Source of the DNA: an uncultured Saprospiraceae bacterium
GTDB lineage: Bacteria; Bacteroidota; Bacteroidia; Chitinophagales; Saprospiraceae
Assembly (NCBI GenBank): GCA_937941095.1
Contig: CALDYJ010000068.1
Location: 1 to 42,691, forward strand
Direction of reading: 5' to 3'
Length of the DNA stretch: 42,691 bases
In this document: one piece after another, positions 7,644-16,641 of the stretch
Layout of the letters: each line of letters opens with the position of its first letter
Position numbering within the stretch: the stretch's first letter is position 1
Translations under genes and position numbers: made by a program
Notes under the pieces: generated by a model
Told to the model about the DNA's origin: nothing
What the model saw: only the letters and a program-made list of their open reading frames with translations
Databases searched by the model: none

Positions 7644-9566
7644 TTAGTTTCTTTCAATATTGAATATTTTTGAAGCATGCCCATCTTCAAAAATAATTTT
7701 TAAACAATAAACTCCAGGTTCAAGATTAGAGGTGTTTAATCGCTCTTGGTCATAGTTTTGAACTTTAATTGTTTGACCGATTGAATTATAGACCACTAAA
7801 CTTTCAACTTTTTCCTTAGATTGTTCTTTCAGCATGATTTCAAGGTATTGATTTGCTGGATTGGGTCTTACAGAAAAAAGATTTTCTTTAATTAAGTTTT
7901 GACTATTGGTTAAAGGACTATCTTGAATGTGCATCCTGATTAAAGGAATTACACTTGGATTTAATCCAGGTGAAGTATAGCTGCTTTCTTCTCCAACCTT
8001 AACCATTGATGCATACCTTGCATTTTTATTTAAAGCTGTTGTGTACATCATCCCTTCATAGTTTAACCTTGTTGAGGCAAATGTCTTAAAACAGTTGTTA
8101 TTAGACAGGGCCTCAAAATCTAAGGCGATTAAATAAGCCATGTTGTCTTTTAATGGAATGTTTAAGGAACCTGTGATTGGGTCTTTTAAATTACCGAAAA
8201 TATTAAACATACCATCCCCACCAGAAGAAACAAATTCACCTTCACCTAATAATTTTGTTTCTGTTTCTTCAGCAGTACCATTTGCGTTTTCGTCTTCCCA
8301 TTCAAGGAGTTTTGTAGAAATAACAAGACCTAATTCATTACAAAAAATGATGTTTGTAATGTTTTGTACATCAGGAAATCCAAATTCTATTTCTTTGAAA
8401 TAATAACCATCTCCTTTAGGAAGATAAAAATAGTTTGCTATACCCCAAGATAAGAGTTCGTCATCTCCCCAGTAGCTTAGATTAGGAACTAAATTTGAAG
8501 TAGTCATTTGTCCATTTTCTTTTTGGAAAATAGATTCTGAAATTTCAAATTTGTATTCAGCAATGTTATCAATTGGAAATGCATCATTCAACACATCACC
8601 TACTGTGTATCTTAAGGTATATTTTCCTTTGATTGGAGCTGGTTCGTATGCTGGGAACTCAATGTTTTCTATAACTTCACCAGCTAAAATAAAAGGTATT
8701 TCTACTGTACTTTTGTAAAGCGATATTTCTGACTCATTTGTGATTTCTGCGATGACTTGCACATTCTCCAAAGGATCATGACCATTGTTTCCAATATTTG
8801 TCAATAAAAAAATTGGTTCTAATTGACTTTTAGGCGTATTAAAATTTGGAGTTACAGCATGAAATGAGCCACGAGGTTTGATGCTCAAGTCTACTTTTCT
8901 TAAAATATTTTCTGTGGTTAAAGAGATGTCATCAATGGCCCAATAAAATTCCCAATTTCCTCTCCAATACCAGCGAATATAAACCGTCTCTTGATTAGCA
9001 GCAACTTCACTAATATCGAGAATGGTTTCATTAGGGTTGTATGACCATCTTGCAAAATTTGCATCGACAAAACCATTAGGCGTTAAATAAGGAAAACATT
9101 GAAAATCTGTCCAGTTTTGTTGATCAGTACTGATTTGAACTAATGCATTTAGACCAGCAAGCAATTCGTCAACTCCGATGTGTGATTCGAATTTCAAAAA
9201 TACTTCATCTTTATCACTGCAGTCTATTGGGGGAGTTGTTATTGTACTAATGTGAGGAGAATGGTTATCTCCTACAGATAACCTATATTCATCAGAGTTT
9301 AAAACAGCAAATCCGTTGGTAGCGGTACTAGAATTAAAGGGGGTTTGTAGATTAATATTTGGATCGAATAAAATTGGACAAGTTGCATCATTATGGGCAC
9401 CAGGGTTTCTACACCAAGTCCATATTGCTCCTTGTTCACTTAGGTCTTTAACCGACCAATCGCTAGGAATTCTGTTTGAAAAATCTTCTGTCCAAAATAC
9501 TTGTGCAACGAGGTTTATCTTAAAGCAAAAGAATAGTGTTGCTATTAATATAACGTTCCTTATCAT
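7644..9566 (-). CDS. Secreted T9SS type A sorting-domain protein (640 aa)
   Basis: Signal peptide MIRNVILIATLFFCFKINLVAQ, then a jelly-roll-like domain starting VFWTEDFSNRIPSDWSV and closing with WEFYWAIDDISLTTE, a pattern common in MAM/concanavalin-like domains of Bacteroidota surface proteins. A CARDB-like region follows (LLTNIGNNGHDPLENVQV). The C-terminal 75 or so residues form a T9SS type A sorting domain, SVRPNPANQYLEIML to EPGVYCLKIIFEDGHASKIF, so export through the outer membrane by T9SS with removal of the tail is expected. It aligns in plan with the two larger proteins at 9802-12219 and 12931-15378 but lacks their N-terminal domain. The acidic segment EDENANGTAEE sits where those two carry a calcium-type loop. 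No enzymatic motif is seen; adhesion or a structural role is a guess. Confidence 0.82.
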   Translation of the reverse strand: MIRNVILIATLFFCFKINLVAQVFWTEDFSNRIPSDWSVKDLSEQGAIWTWCRNPGAHNDATCPILFDPNINLQTPFNSSTATNGFAVLNSDEYRLSVGDNHSPHISTITTPPIDCSDKDEVFLKFESHIGVDELLAGLNALVQISTDQQNWTDFQCFPYLTPNGFVDANFARWSYNPNETILDISEVAANQETVYIRWYWRGNWEFYWAIDDISLTTENILRKVDLSIKPRGSFHAVTPNFNTPKSQLEPIFLLTNIGNNGHDPLENVQVIAEITNESEISLYKSTVEIPFILAGEVIENIEFPAYEPAPIKGKYTLRYTVGDVLNDAFPIDNIAEYKFEISESIFQKENGQMTTSNLVPNLSYWGDDELLSWGIANYFYLPKGDGYYFKEIEFGFPDVQNITNIIFCNELGLVISTKLLEWEDENANGTAEETETKLLGEGEFVSSGGDGMFNIFGNLKDPITGSLNIPLKDNMAYLIALDFEALSNNNCFKTFASTRLNYEGMMYTTALNKNARYASMVKVGEESSYTSPGLNPSVIPLIRMHIQDSPLTNSQNLIKENLFSVRPNPANQYLEIMLKEQSKEKVESLVVYNSIGQTIKVQNYDQERLNTSNLEPGVYCLKIIFEDGHASKIFNIERN

Positions 9567-9751
9567 ATTTCGTGTGTTAAATGGTTTCTAAGTTAAAGAA
9601 ATATACTTGTAATTTGATTTTATTACCGACTATTTTCGAGCTTGAATAAAAGTCAGGATTCTAAAACCAAATTTCATTTTCTTCCATCTCAAACAATTGT
9701 TTACTTTCTATAAGATGATCAATTTCGGTCAAAGATATTGGTTGGTAACTG

Positions 9752-9795
9752 ACAAACACTTGAAATAAAATGTAAATTTTATTTCAAGTGTTTGT
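9752..9795 (-). terminator. 20-bp perfect stem-loop after the 805-aa gene
   Basis: Bases 9752-9771 are perfectly complementary to 9776-9795, with a GTAA loop (TTAC on the transcribed strand). It begins 6 bases past the stop at 9802. The stem is A/T-rich and no U-run follows, so it is an atypical terminator or a 3'-end stabilising hairpin. Confidence 0.55.
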
Positions 9796-9801
9796 GATAA
9801 G

Positions 9802-12219
9802 TTATTTGTTCAGAACAAATTTGCTGGTTTGTTTTCCATTAGCTGTTGAAACATTAATAAAATACAAACCATCCGGCATATCAAGAAGATCAAAAGTATC
9901 ATTAATCTCTTTAGTATCATATAAACGTTTTTCAATTAAGATTTGGCCATTGACATTCATCAATTGAATGGAAATTTCTGAAGCAATAGTCTTTAAATCT
10001 AAATTTAGTTTAATTTGATTAGCTGTAGGGTTGGGAGAAACCTCAAAATTTACGTGATCGATTACATTTTGATTTGAAACAAAAACATCATAATTCAACC
10101 TGATTACCGGGACTAAATTGTCACCGAAATTTGTACTTGTAATGTCATTTGTAGGTGTAAGTCTTAGCGTACTTTCTTTATTAATTCCTAATGCATGAGT
10201 ATATCTAGCTTTTGTTGGGTCTTCAAGTATATCTCTGGATAAAAACATTGTAGCCGTGTAATCAAATTCGTTGCTCGAATTAATAATAAATCTCCGCTCA
10301 GAATTTTGAGTGGAAAATTCTATACTTGCTATGTAATGAGTATTAGCTTTTAAATCTAAACCAGTTCCATCTGTGAAATCTTCTAATTCAACACTTAATA
10401 TTTCATTCGGCTCTTCAAAACCAGTAAATTCATAAACACCAAAGGCTAGTCTTTGTATTTCATCTGAATTGTTTTTGTCCAACAATCCATTTTGATCTAA
10501 ATCTTCAAAAGAATATAACCATGCCCTAACGGATTCTCCCGCTAAGTCTTGTGGATTAGCGCATTGAAAATCTATGTTTGTAAATCGATAGATACTATTC
10601 ATCAGTGTAGACTCATTAGGTACAAAGAAAGTGTTACCTATTTCCCAAGTTTTTGGTTCGGACTCATCCCAAAATACACCAGCATTATCATTAGGACTTA
10701 TAAAACCTGTTGCTCCTTCTTCTTTTCGAAATTGCATTTCATCTATGGTCTTAAAAGTGAAACTTCTACTGTTATTTTCTGGGTTTTCATCTTCGACAGC
10801 AGCACTTACAGTATAAGTACAAGTGTATTGGGTAGCTAGACCTCGTTCAGGAATCCACCTACTTGGGATCGGGATGTTTTCGGCCAAAGAGTCACTCATG
10901 ATGCTGTTATAATCCAAAGATTCTTCAAAAACAACTTGACCTGTTCCATCATCAATGCAAGTACAGTTCAAAACAACTTCTTCTTGATCACTACATCCAT
11001 AGTTTAATAGATCAATAAGAAATCCAAGTTCATCAATTTGATCAACTGGCATGCTAGAATAAGAGGCAATAGAATAAAAATTACTTTGTGCTTGCATGTC
11101 ATTTTTAAAGCCTTCAACAATTTTTATATTATCTATTAGCCAATGATAAAAGTCGCCTTTAAAAGTGAATCTAAGTCTTACATCAGCATTTCCTTCTGCT
11201 CCAAATAATGGAAAAGATCTTGTTCTAGTGTAAATGGTATTGAAAGTGTTTTCAGTAGCTGGACTTGGATCAAAACCACCGATCCAAGTTTCGCCTCCAT
11301 CGATGCTAAAGTCAATAAAAGTTCCTAAAGCAGAAATGTCCGAACCATTTAATCCTAACATGTTTTCATCGAAGACAAGATTTACACATTCAGTATTACT
11401 TAAATCTATAGGAGGAGATACTATTTGGCTTTCAAGTTGTGTATAAGGGCCCATTGGTGGGATTCCAATTTGAACTTGATAATCAAAGGCGTGAAATGCT
11501 ATGCCTGCATTACACGCAGATTGAAAAGTGTTTAGAGTTTGGAAACCTCCAAAACTATTTGGTAAAATGCCATCTTCCATCCAAGTCCAAATGTGTTCTT
11601 CAGCACTTATCCCTGTGGTGGACCAATCATCAATGCCATCTTCAAAATCTTCTTCCCAATATATAGTCCTACTATCTAGGGGAGGTGCTTCCACTTCTAC
11701 TGCACATAGCCTAAAAGTTCCTGAGTTGGTAAATGCTCCGCCTCCAGACCAAATTCTAACGAAGTAAGTGCTGTTAGTTTCCATACATTCGGGTTGTAAA
11801 ACTAAATTGATTTCTGTCCCATCCTCATTTGAAAAACAATAGAAGGGGACTTCTTCTGGATTGCACCCTTTATAGATAGCCATCCCTACAGCATCTAAAT
11901 CGTTTGGGTTATTGATAGGGTCAAACAGAGTTTGCACTTCGATGCCAAAAATTGGAATTTCATCTAAAGTTTCAAATTTAAACCATACGTCATCTGCGTA
12001 CCATGTTCCAGAACAAACGAAAGGACCTTGCACCTGAGAAGCATCTTCAGTTCCTCTTGTATCTCCTTCCGTAAATACACAATCGTCAATCGTTTTATTG
12101 ACAGGAATCAGAAGTGCATTTTCGCAACGATCATTTGATTGAGCACTAAGGATTGGAATGAAAATTTGGAAACTAAAAACTAAAATTAGTAATTGATAAA
12201 GTAAGTTAATTCGTTTCAT
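9802..12219 (-). CDS. Secreted T9SS type A sorting-domain protein (805 aa)
   Basis: Paralogue of the 815-aa protein at 12931-15378. Signal peptide through about residue 26 (cut near ILSAQ|SNDRC). An N-terminal beta-rich domain carries GDTRGTEDASQVQGPFVCSG and WYADDVWFKFET, shared almost word for word with the paralogue. A jelly-roll-like domain follows (IYWEEDFEDGIDDWSTTG to FYHWLIDNIKIVE), then a CARDB-like region, then a region with the calcium-type loop DLDQNGLLDKNN, and a T9SS type A tail from about residue 735 (EVSPNPTANQIKLNLDL to GLYFINVSTANGKQTSKFVL). Cysteines are frequent in the N-terminal domain, consistent with disulfides outside the cell. No catalytic motif was recognised, so the biological role is unknown. 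The gene is monocistronic by the surrounding stem-loops. Confidence 0.85.
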   Translation of the reverse strand: MKRINLLYQLLILVFSFQIFIPILSAQSNDRCENALLIPVNKTIDDCVFTEGDTRGTEDASQVQGPFVCSGTWYADDVWFKFETLDEIPIFGIEVQTLFDPINNPNDLDAVGMAIYKGCNPEEVPFYCFSNEDGTEINLVLQPECMETNSTYFVRIWSGGGAFTNSGTFRLCAVEVEAPPLDSRTIYWEEDFEDGIDDWSTTGISAEEHIWTWMEDGILPNSFGGFQTLNTFQSACNAGIAFHAFDYQVQIGIPPMGPYTQLESQIVSPPIDLSNTECVNLVFDENMLGLNGSDISALGTFIDFSIDGGETWIGGFDPSPATENTFNTIYTRTRSFPLFGAEGNADVRLRFTFKGDFYHWLIDNIKIVEGFKNDMQAQSNFYSIASYSSMPVDQIDELGFLIDLLNYGCSDQEEVVLNCTCIDDGTGQVVFEESLDYNSIMSDSLAENIPIPSRWIPERGLATQYTCTYTVSAAVEDENPENNSRSFTFKTIDEMQFRKEEGATGFISPNDNAGVFWDESEPKTWEIGNTFFVPNESTLMNSIYRFTNIDFQCANPQDLAGESVRAWLYSFEDLDQNGLLDKNNSDEIQRLAFGVYEFTGFEEPNEILSVELEDFTDGTGLDLKANTHYIASIEFSTQNSERRFIINSSNEFDYTATMFLSRDILEDPTKARYTHALGINKESTLRLTPTNDITSTNFGDNLVPVIRLNYDVFVSNQNVIDHVNFEVSPNPTANQIKLNLDLKTIASEISIQLMNVNGQILIEKRLYDTKEINDTFDLLDMPDGLYFINVSTANGKQTSKFVLNK

Positions 12220-12301
12220 GCTTAGCTGTTTTGATTAAAAAATAAATTCTCCTTTTTATTATAAGTGATCACTAAGTTTTCATTGATTAGAAACTTGCTA
12301 T

Positions 12302-12349
12302 TGCAAACTATTTTACTTTTTAAAACAAAGAATTGACTAATAGTTTGCA
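12302..12349. repeat. 11-bp inverted repeat upstream of the 805-aa gene
   Basis: TGCAAACTATT (12302-12312) and its exact inverse AATAGTTTGCA (12339-12349), 26 bases apart, about 80-130 bases upstream of the start at 12219. It could be a binding site or part of the 3' structure of the relic upstream. No T-run follows it on the minus strand. Confidence 0.35.
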
Positions 12350-12350
12350 T

Positions 12351-12380
12351 AAAAAAAAGCCATAGCCGTTTTTGGCTAAG
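12351..12380 (-). terminator. Terminator-like hairpin after the relic sorting domain
   Basis: On the minus strand TAGCC (12378-12374) pairs with GGCTA (12367-12363) around a 6-base loop, and a run of eight T follows within three bases (the A-run at 12351-12358 on the plus strand). It lies about 57 bases after the stop at 12437. Confidence 0.5.
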
Positions 12381-12436
12381 ACTTTTTTAAATTTTTTATA
12401 AGGTAAAAAATCGAATTGTCAGGTTTTTAAATTCAA

Positions 12437-12799
12437 TTATTTACAAAGGACAAATCGTTTAGTATCGACACCTGTTTGTGTGCTCACTTTTAAAAAGTAC
12501 AAACCGTTTGTCAGGTTACCAAGGTCAAATGTTTTTGTAATGTTTTTAACTTTAATTACTTTGTCCGAGATGTGAACATGACCACTTGCATCCATGATTT
12601 GAATAGTACATTCTTTTGCTTTTGTGACTAAAGCCAAATTCAAGTTTGCAAATTTTGAACTTGGGTTTGGGGATACTTCTAGTAAAGTAAAAGTGTCTGA
12701 AAGAGAAAGGAAAAAATCTAAGTGTAGAGCTATTTTTTTTCTTAGACGATCTATAATAATAAATATGTAGTGAAATACGCAATCAAGAAATCCATACAA
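12437..12799 (-). pseudogene. Relic T9SS sorting domain of a lost paralogue
   Basis: The frame is open for 120 codons from a TTG at 12799, but only about the last 85 residues look like protein. These form a clear T9SS type A tail, from EVSPNPSSKFANLNLAL through TIQIMDASGHVHISDKV to GLYFLKVSTQTGVDTKRFVL. This matches the tails of both large neighbours at equivalent positions. There is no signal peptide, no ATG near the start and no N-terminal domain. The preceding residues are low-complexity and hydrophobic/basic, unlike the paralogues. A strong terminator of the upstream 815-aa gene lies between, so it is probably not transcribed. The simplest reading is the 3' remnant of a third tandem copy after a deletion. 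Confidence 0.65.
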
Positions 12800-12842
12800 A
12801 GCATAGGAATTGAATTATTATCCCATTTAGCATCTAGTTTAC

Positions 12843-12879
12843 AAAAAAAAGAGGCCTTAGTCGTAAGACTAAGGCCTCT
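12843..12879 (-). terminator. Strong rho-independent terminator of the 815-aa gene
   Basis: A 13-bp perfect stem, AGAGGCCTTAGTC (12850-12862) with GACTAAGGCCTCT (12867-12879), a 4-base loop, and seven further T on the minus strand (A-run at 12843-12849 on plus). It is located 51 bases past the stop at 12931. It is the best terminator in the window. Confidence 0.92.
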
Positions 12880-12930
12880 TAATAAATGCAAGTTTAAACT
12901 ATTAGTAGCTTAGCATTGCAAAAGTATTTA

Positions 12931-15378
12931 TTACTTGCTGATCACAAATCTTTGAGTTTGAATTCCAAGATCTGTAGAAACATGCATGAAGTAAATTCCA
13001 TTTGTAAGTGTACTTACATCAAAAGTTTCATTAACGTTTTGAACGTTATTTAATGCTCTTGTGCTTAAAGTTCTTCCAGCAACATCCATAATTTGGATAG
13101 TCATATCAGCAACAGTTTCTGTAAGGTCTAAATTTACTGCTACTTGAGTAGAAGCAGGATTAGGGAATACATTAATTGCGATGTCATTAGAAAGATCATT
13201 AGTTGAAGTAACACCATCATAGTTTAATCTAATCACTGGAACGATGTCATCACCAAAGTTAGTAGTAGTGATATCAGCAGTGTTTCTTAATCTAAGCGTA
13301 CCTTCTTTTCCAATACCCATTATGTGTGAGTATCTAAGTTTAGAAGGATCCATTAATATTTCTTGGCTTAAGTACATTTGAGCAGAATAATCTACTGCTT
13401 CACTAGCACCTACTGCGAAATCTACACCAACCGTTTGAGTTGGAAATTCTACAGAAGCAATGTAGTGAGTACCTGCTTGTAAGATTAAATCATCTGGAGA
13501 GATAAATGCTTCAATTGGGATATTGATTAAAGTTGCAGCATCTTCAAAACCAGTGAAAGTATATTCTCCAAGTCCAATTCTTGAGATCTCAGATCCATCA
13601 GATTTATCGATAATGCCATTTTGGTCTACGTCTTCAAATCTGTATAACCATACTCTGATGTCTTCTCCACCAACTTGGTCAGGATTACCAGCAAGGAAAT
13701 CTATAGAGTTAAATTGGAATGCATTACCTGCACCATCATCTCCATTTACTACATAAAATGCGTTTCCTATTTCCCAAGAATGAACTTCGCCTTCTTCCCA
13801 GAACGTACCAACAGCTGTACTAGGTTGTAATGTTCTATCACTTCCGTTCTCTTTTCTAAACTGAAGATCGTTAACAGTAGCAAAATTAAAGGTTCTTACA
13901 TTATCACTTGGATCTTCATCATCAGCATCAGCAGATACTGTGTAAGTTCCTGTATAAGTAGTTTCAACTCCAGCAGGTGGTGTCCATCTTCCAGCGAAAG
14001 GTACATTTTCTGCAAGTGAATCAGCATCAATTGTTCCGTAAGCAAGGTCCTCATTAAAGACTACACTTCCATCAGCATCATCTACTATGTTAACATTAAC
14101 ACTTACATTTTCTTGAGCTTCACACCCTAGGTTGATGATATCAATTAAGAAACCCATTTCATCAAGTTGCGTCAAAGGCATTGCCACAGTAGGAGCAATA
14201 GCATAAAAGTTGTTTTGAGCTCTCATGTTGTTATCTTCTCTCTGAATCAATTGCACATTATCAATGATCCAGTAATAAAAATCACCAACGAAAGAAAATC
14301 TAATTCTAACATCTGATTGTCCACCCACACCTACTAATGGAAATACTCTATCTCTACCATTGTAAGCAATGTTAATTTCTGTATCTGGTTCAGGAGAAAC
14401 ATCAAATCCTCCAATCCATGTCATGCCACCATCAATACTGTAATCAATAAAAGGTCCAAATCTAGTCGCGTTTGCACCATTAAGCCCTCTAAAAGATTCA
14501 GTGAATTTGATAGAAGCACAAGCTTCGTTACTTAAATCAATGGAAGGAGAAATTAACTCACCATAAATTTCTGGGTATGGAGGTCCAGGAGGAACATCAG
14601 CAACATCACCAGTTCTTCCAGTTTGGAACCAACCAGATGGAAAACCCATAGCACCATTACATGAAGTCTCGAAAGAGTTTAAAGATATAGTACCACCGAA
14701 AGCATTGAAATAAACACCATCAGCATCCCATAACCAAACGTGAGTTGAATCAGAAATACCATTAGTAGTCCAATCTCCGATACCATTATCGAAATCCTCA
14801 GACCAGATTACTACATCTGAAGGAGGATCAACAGGATCTGCACCATAGGCACAAATAGTAAAAGTTCCAGCATTAGCAACTGGATCTCCTCCAGACCATA
14901 CTCTTACTAAGTAAGAAGCATTTGGATCTAAACATTGAGGAGGAAGAAGAATTGCATTCTCTGTGCCATCACCATTTGAGAAACACTCAATTGGAATGTT
15001 AGCAGCTGAACAATCTCCAGCAGGATAAACAGCCATCCCAACGAAAGGAACATCGGTTGCAGTAGCGTTTGGATCAAAATTAGCGATTACTGTAATTCCT
15101 TCAGGTGGAATCGCAGCACCTGTTGTAAATTCAAACCATACATCATCAGCATACCATGATCCTGAACAAACAACTGGTCCTTCAACCGTTTGTGCATCTT
15201 CAGTTCCTCTGGTATCACCATTGACAGGTGTACAGTTAGAAGAGTTAGCTCCCAAAACCATCGGAGTTGGAGAGCTGCACATATCATTACTCGGTTGAGC
15301 AAAGGCAAATCCCGCAATTCCTAAGAAGAAAGCAAGTGTAAAAAGTTTTTGTAGAGGTAAAATTCTCATACTAGTCAT
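12931..15378 (-). CDS. Secreted T9SS type A sorting-domain protein (815 aa)
   Basis: Signal peptide through GIAGFAFAQ (about residue 28; a second in-frame ATG at 15369 is also possible). The N-terminal beta domain contains GDTRGTEDAQTVEGPVVCSG and WYADDVWFEFTT, then SYLVRVWSGG. A jelly-roll-like domain follows (VIWSEDFDNGIGDWTTNG to FYYWIIDNVQLIQ), then a CARDB-like region and the calcium-type loop DVDQNGIIDKSD (the D-x-D-x-N-G-x-x-D-x-x-D pattern). The T9SS type A tail runs from INVFPNPASTQVAVNLDL to GIYFMHVSTDLGIQTQRF. The protein is strongly acidic. Codons look more regular and less AT-rich than those of the 805-aa paralogue, and the gene ends in a very strong terminator, both suggesting high expression (inference). 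No catalytic motif was found; a surface adhesin or matrix role is a guess. Confidence 0.87.
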   Translation of the reverse strand: MTSMRILPLQKLFTLAFFLGIAGFAFAQPSNDMCSSPTPMVLGANSSNCTPVNGDTRGTEDAQTVEGPVVCSGSWYADDVWFEFTTGAAIPPEGITVIANFDPNATATDVPFVGMAVYPAGDCSAANIPIECFSNGDGTENAILLPPQCLDPNASYLVRVWSGGDPVANAGTFTICAYGADPVDPPSDVVIWSEDFDNGIGDWTTNGISDSTHVWLWDADGVYFNAFGGTISLNSFETSCNGAMGFPSGWFQTGRTGDVADVPPGPPYPEIYGELISPSIDLSNEACASIKFTESFRGLNGANATRFGPFIDYSIDGGMTWIGGFDVSPEPDTEINIAYNGRDRVFPLVGVGGQSDVRIRFSFVGDFYYWIIDNVQLIQREDNNMRAQNNFYAIAPTVAMPLTQLDEMGFLIDIINLGCEAQENVSVNVNIVDDADGSVVFNEDLAYGTIDADSLAENVPFAGRWTPPAGVETTYTGTYTVSADADDEDPSDNVRTFNFATVNDLQFRKENGSDRTLQPSTAVGTFWEEGEVHSWEIGNAFYVVNGDDGAGNAFQFNSIDFLAGNPDQVGGEDIRVWLYRFEDVDQNGIIDKSDGSEISRIGLGEYTFTGFEDAATLINIPIEAFISPDDLILQAGTHYIASVEFPTQTVGVDFAVGASEAVDYSAQMYLSQEILMDPSKLRYSHIMGIGKEGTLRLRNTADITTTNFGDDIVPVIRLNYDGVTSTNDLSNDIAINVFPNPASTQVAVNLDLTETVADMTIQIMDVAGRTLSTRALNNVQNVNETFDVSTLTNGIYFMHVSTDLGIQTQRFVISK

Positions 15379-15617
15379 TTTAAAGTTTATGAAAATAATC
15401 TGCTTATCGCTACAGATTCATTTGATACGAAAACGTGTAAAAATAATATTCTTTTGATATACAAAGTAATATGCATTCACTTAATTTGCCCAACTTTAAA
15501 GGATTTTGTCATTTAGACAACTATATGATGACATTTGCCTTAATACTTTAAGAGATCTTCTTTAAGCTAATTTTACAACAAGGTGCACACAAGTCCCTAG
15601 AAACCTGATTATTAAGT

Positions 15618-16625
15618 CTATTTAATGGCTTGTTCATAAAAATTTTTGTCTAATTCTGACTTTAACTGCTTTTTGTTCACAGACACAACACCAACTTTTT
15701 CACAAACTTGTCCGCCGCACAAATTTGCTAAGATCCCCATGCTCTGTTTTGGGACGTCTAAGGTCAAACATAAAGAAGAGACTGAAATGACAGAATCTCC
15801 AGCTCCACAGACGTCTGAGATAATGCGTTCTGTGGTAGGGTAGATCTTACATTCTTTGCCATCATCCAAAAAGACACCATCTTCAGATAGCGTAATCATT
15901 AGGATTTCGTTTCCTAATTTAGATCTGATGTATTCGCTGGCTTTTTGTAAGGATTCGAGGTCTTTGCTTACCGCAAAAGGGATACTCCTTTTAACTTCTT
16001 CAAAATTAGGTTTGAAAAGGGTACAGCGTTTATAAAGCCAAAAGTTTTCAAATTTTGGATCAACAGCCACAGGTATGTCAAGTCTTAAAGCAGCTAAAAG
16101 TACTTCTTCAATAACCTTTTCTGTTAATACGCCTTTGTTATAATCTTGTAAAAGAATGACATCAATTCTTTCATTATTAAATATATGCCTTAACTGTAAA
16201 ATAAAAGTTTCACTTTCATTTGCATTCAAAGGCGCTTTTGACTCATCATCGATTCTTAATACTTGTTGATTAGCCGCTAATATTCTTGACTTTACTGTAG
16301 TAGGTCTATCAGGAGATTGCATGATGTTGCGATGATCGATCCCAAAGCTGGGTAGTAAGTCTAAAATTTCTTGACCTCTTTTATCTTTTCCAACGACGGA
16401 TAACAAAATTGGATCTGCTTCTAAAGCTTTGAGGTTTAATGCGACATTAGCAGCACCACCTAATCGTGACTCATTACTTTTTAAATCTAAAATTGGGACT
16501 GGTGCTTCAGGAGAAATCCTGTCTATTTTTCCAAACAGGTACCTGTCTAGCATTACGTCTCCTATAAGTAAGACTTTTTTACCTATCATCAAATCTAGAA
16601 TAGAACTGTTTAGTTGCATAATCAA
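15618..16625 (-). CDS. rfaE1: D-glycero-beta-D-manno-heptose-7-phosphate kinase (HldE kinase domain)
   Basis: A PfkB/ribokinase-fold sugar kinase that phosphorylates heptose 7-phosphate at C1 on the way to ADP-heptose for the LPS inner core. The N-terminal IGDVMLDRYLFGKIDRISPE is characteristic of RfaE/HldE, followed by RLGGAANVALNLKAL (sugar binding, about 55-67). The ATP/anion-hole signature DVCGAGDS (271-278) contains the catalytic base Asp277; family members more often have DVTGAGD. At 335 residues it is the kinase domain only, without the adenylyltransferase domain of the E. coli bifunctional protein. A start two codons later (16619) is equally possible. It sits 16 bp after waaA and is the last gene of the operon, which supports an LPS core role. 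A different PfkB substrate cannot be excluded. Confidence 0.87.
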   Translation of the reverse strand: MIMQLNSSILDLMIGKKVLLIGDVMLDRYLFGKIDRISPEAPVPILDLKSNESRLGGAANVALNLKALEADPILLSVVGKDKRGQEILDLLPSFGIDHRNIMQSPDRPTTVKSRILAANQQVLRIDDESKAPLNANESETFILQLRHIFNNERIDVILLQDYNKGVLTEKVIEEVLLAALRLDIPVAVDPKFENFWLYKRCTLFKPNFEEVKRSIPFAVSKDLESLQKASEYIRSKLGNEILMITLSEDGVFLDDGKECKIYPTTERIISDVCGAGDSVISVSSLCLTLDVPKQSMGILANLCGGQVCEKVGVVSVNKKQLKSELDKNFYEQAIK

Positions 16626-16641
16626 ATTTATAAAGAAGCTA

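Noticed and set aside
9691..9702. Palindrome AAACAATTGTTT between two T9SS genes
   Set aside because: Low-complexity AT sequence with no supporting element; the long hairpin at 9752-9795 is the real structure here.
12552..12782. A second open frame on the minus strand over the relic sorting domain
   Set aside because: It is a different frame from the clear sorting-domain residues and has no protein-like features; it is a shadow.
15471..15551. A 26-codon ATG frame upstream of the 815-aa gene
   Set aside because: There is no start signal, no family resemblance and a length expected by chance in an AT-rich gap.
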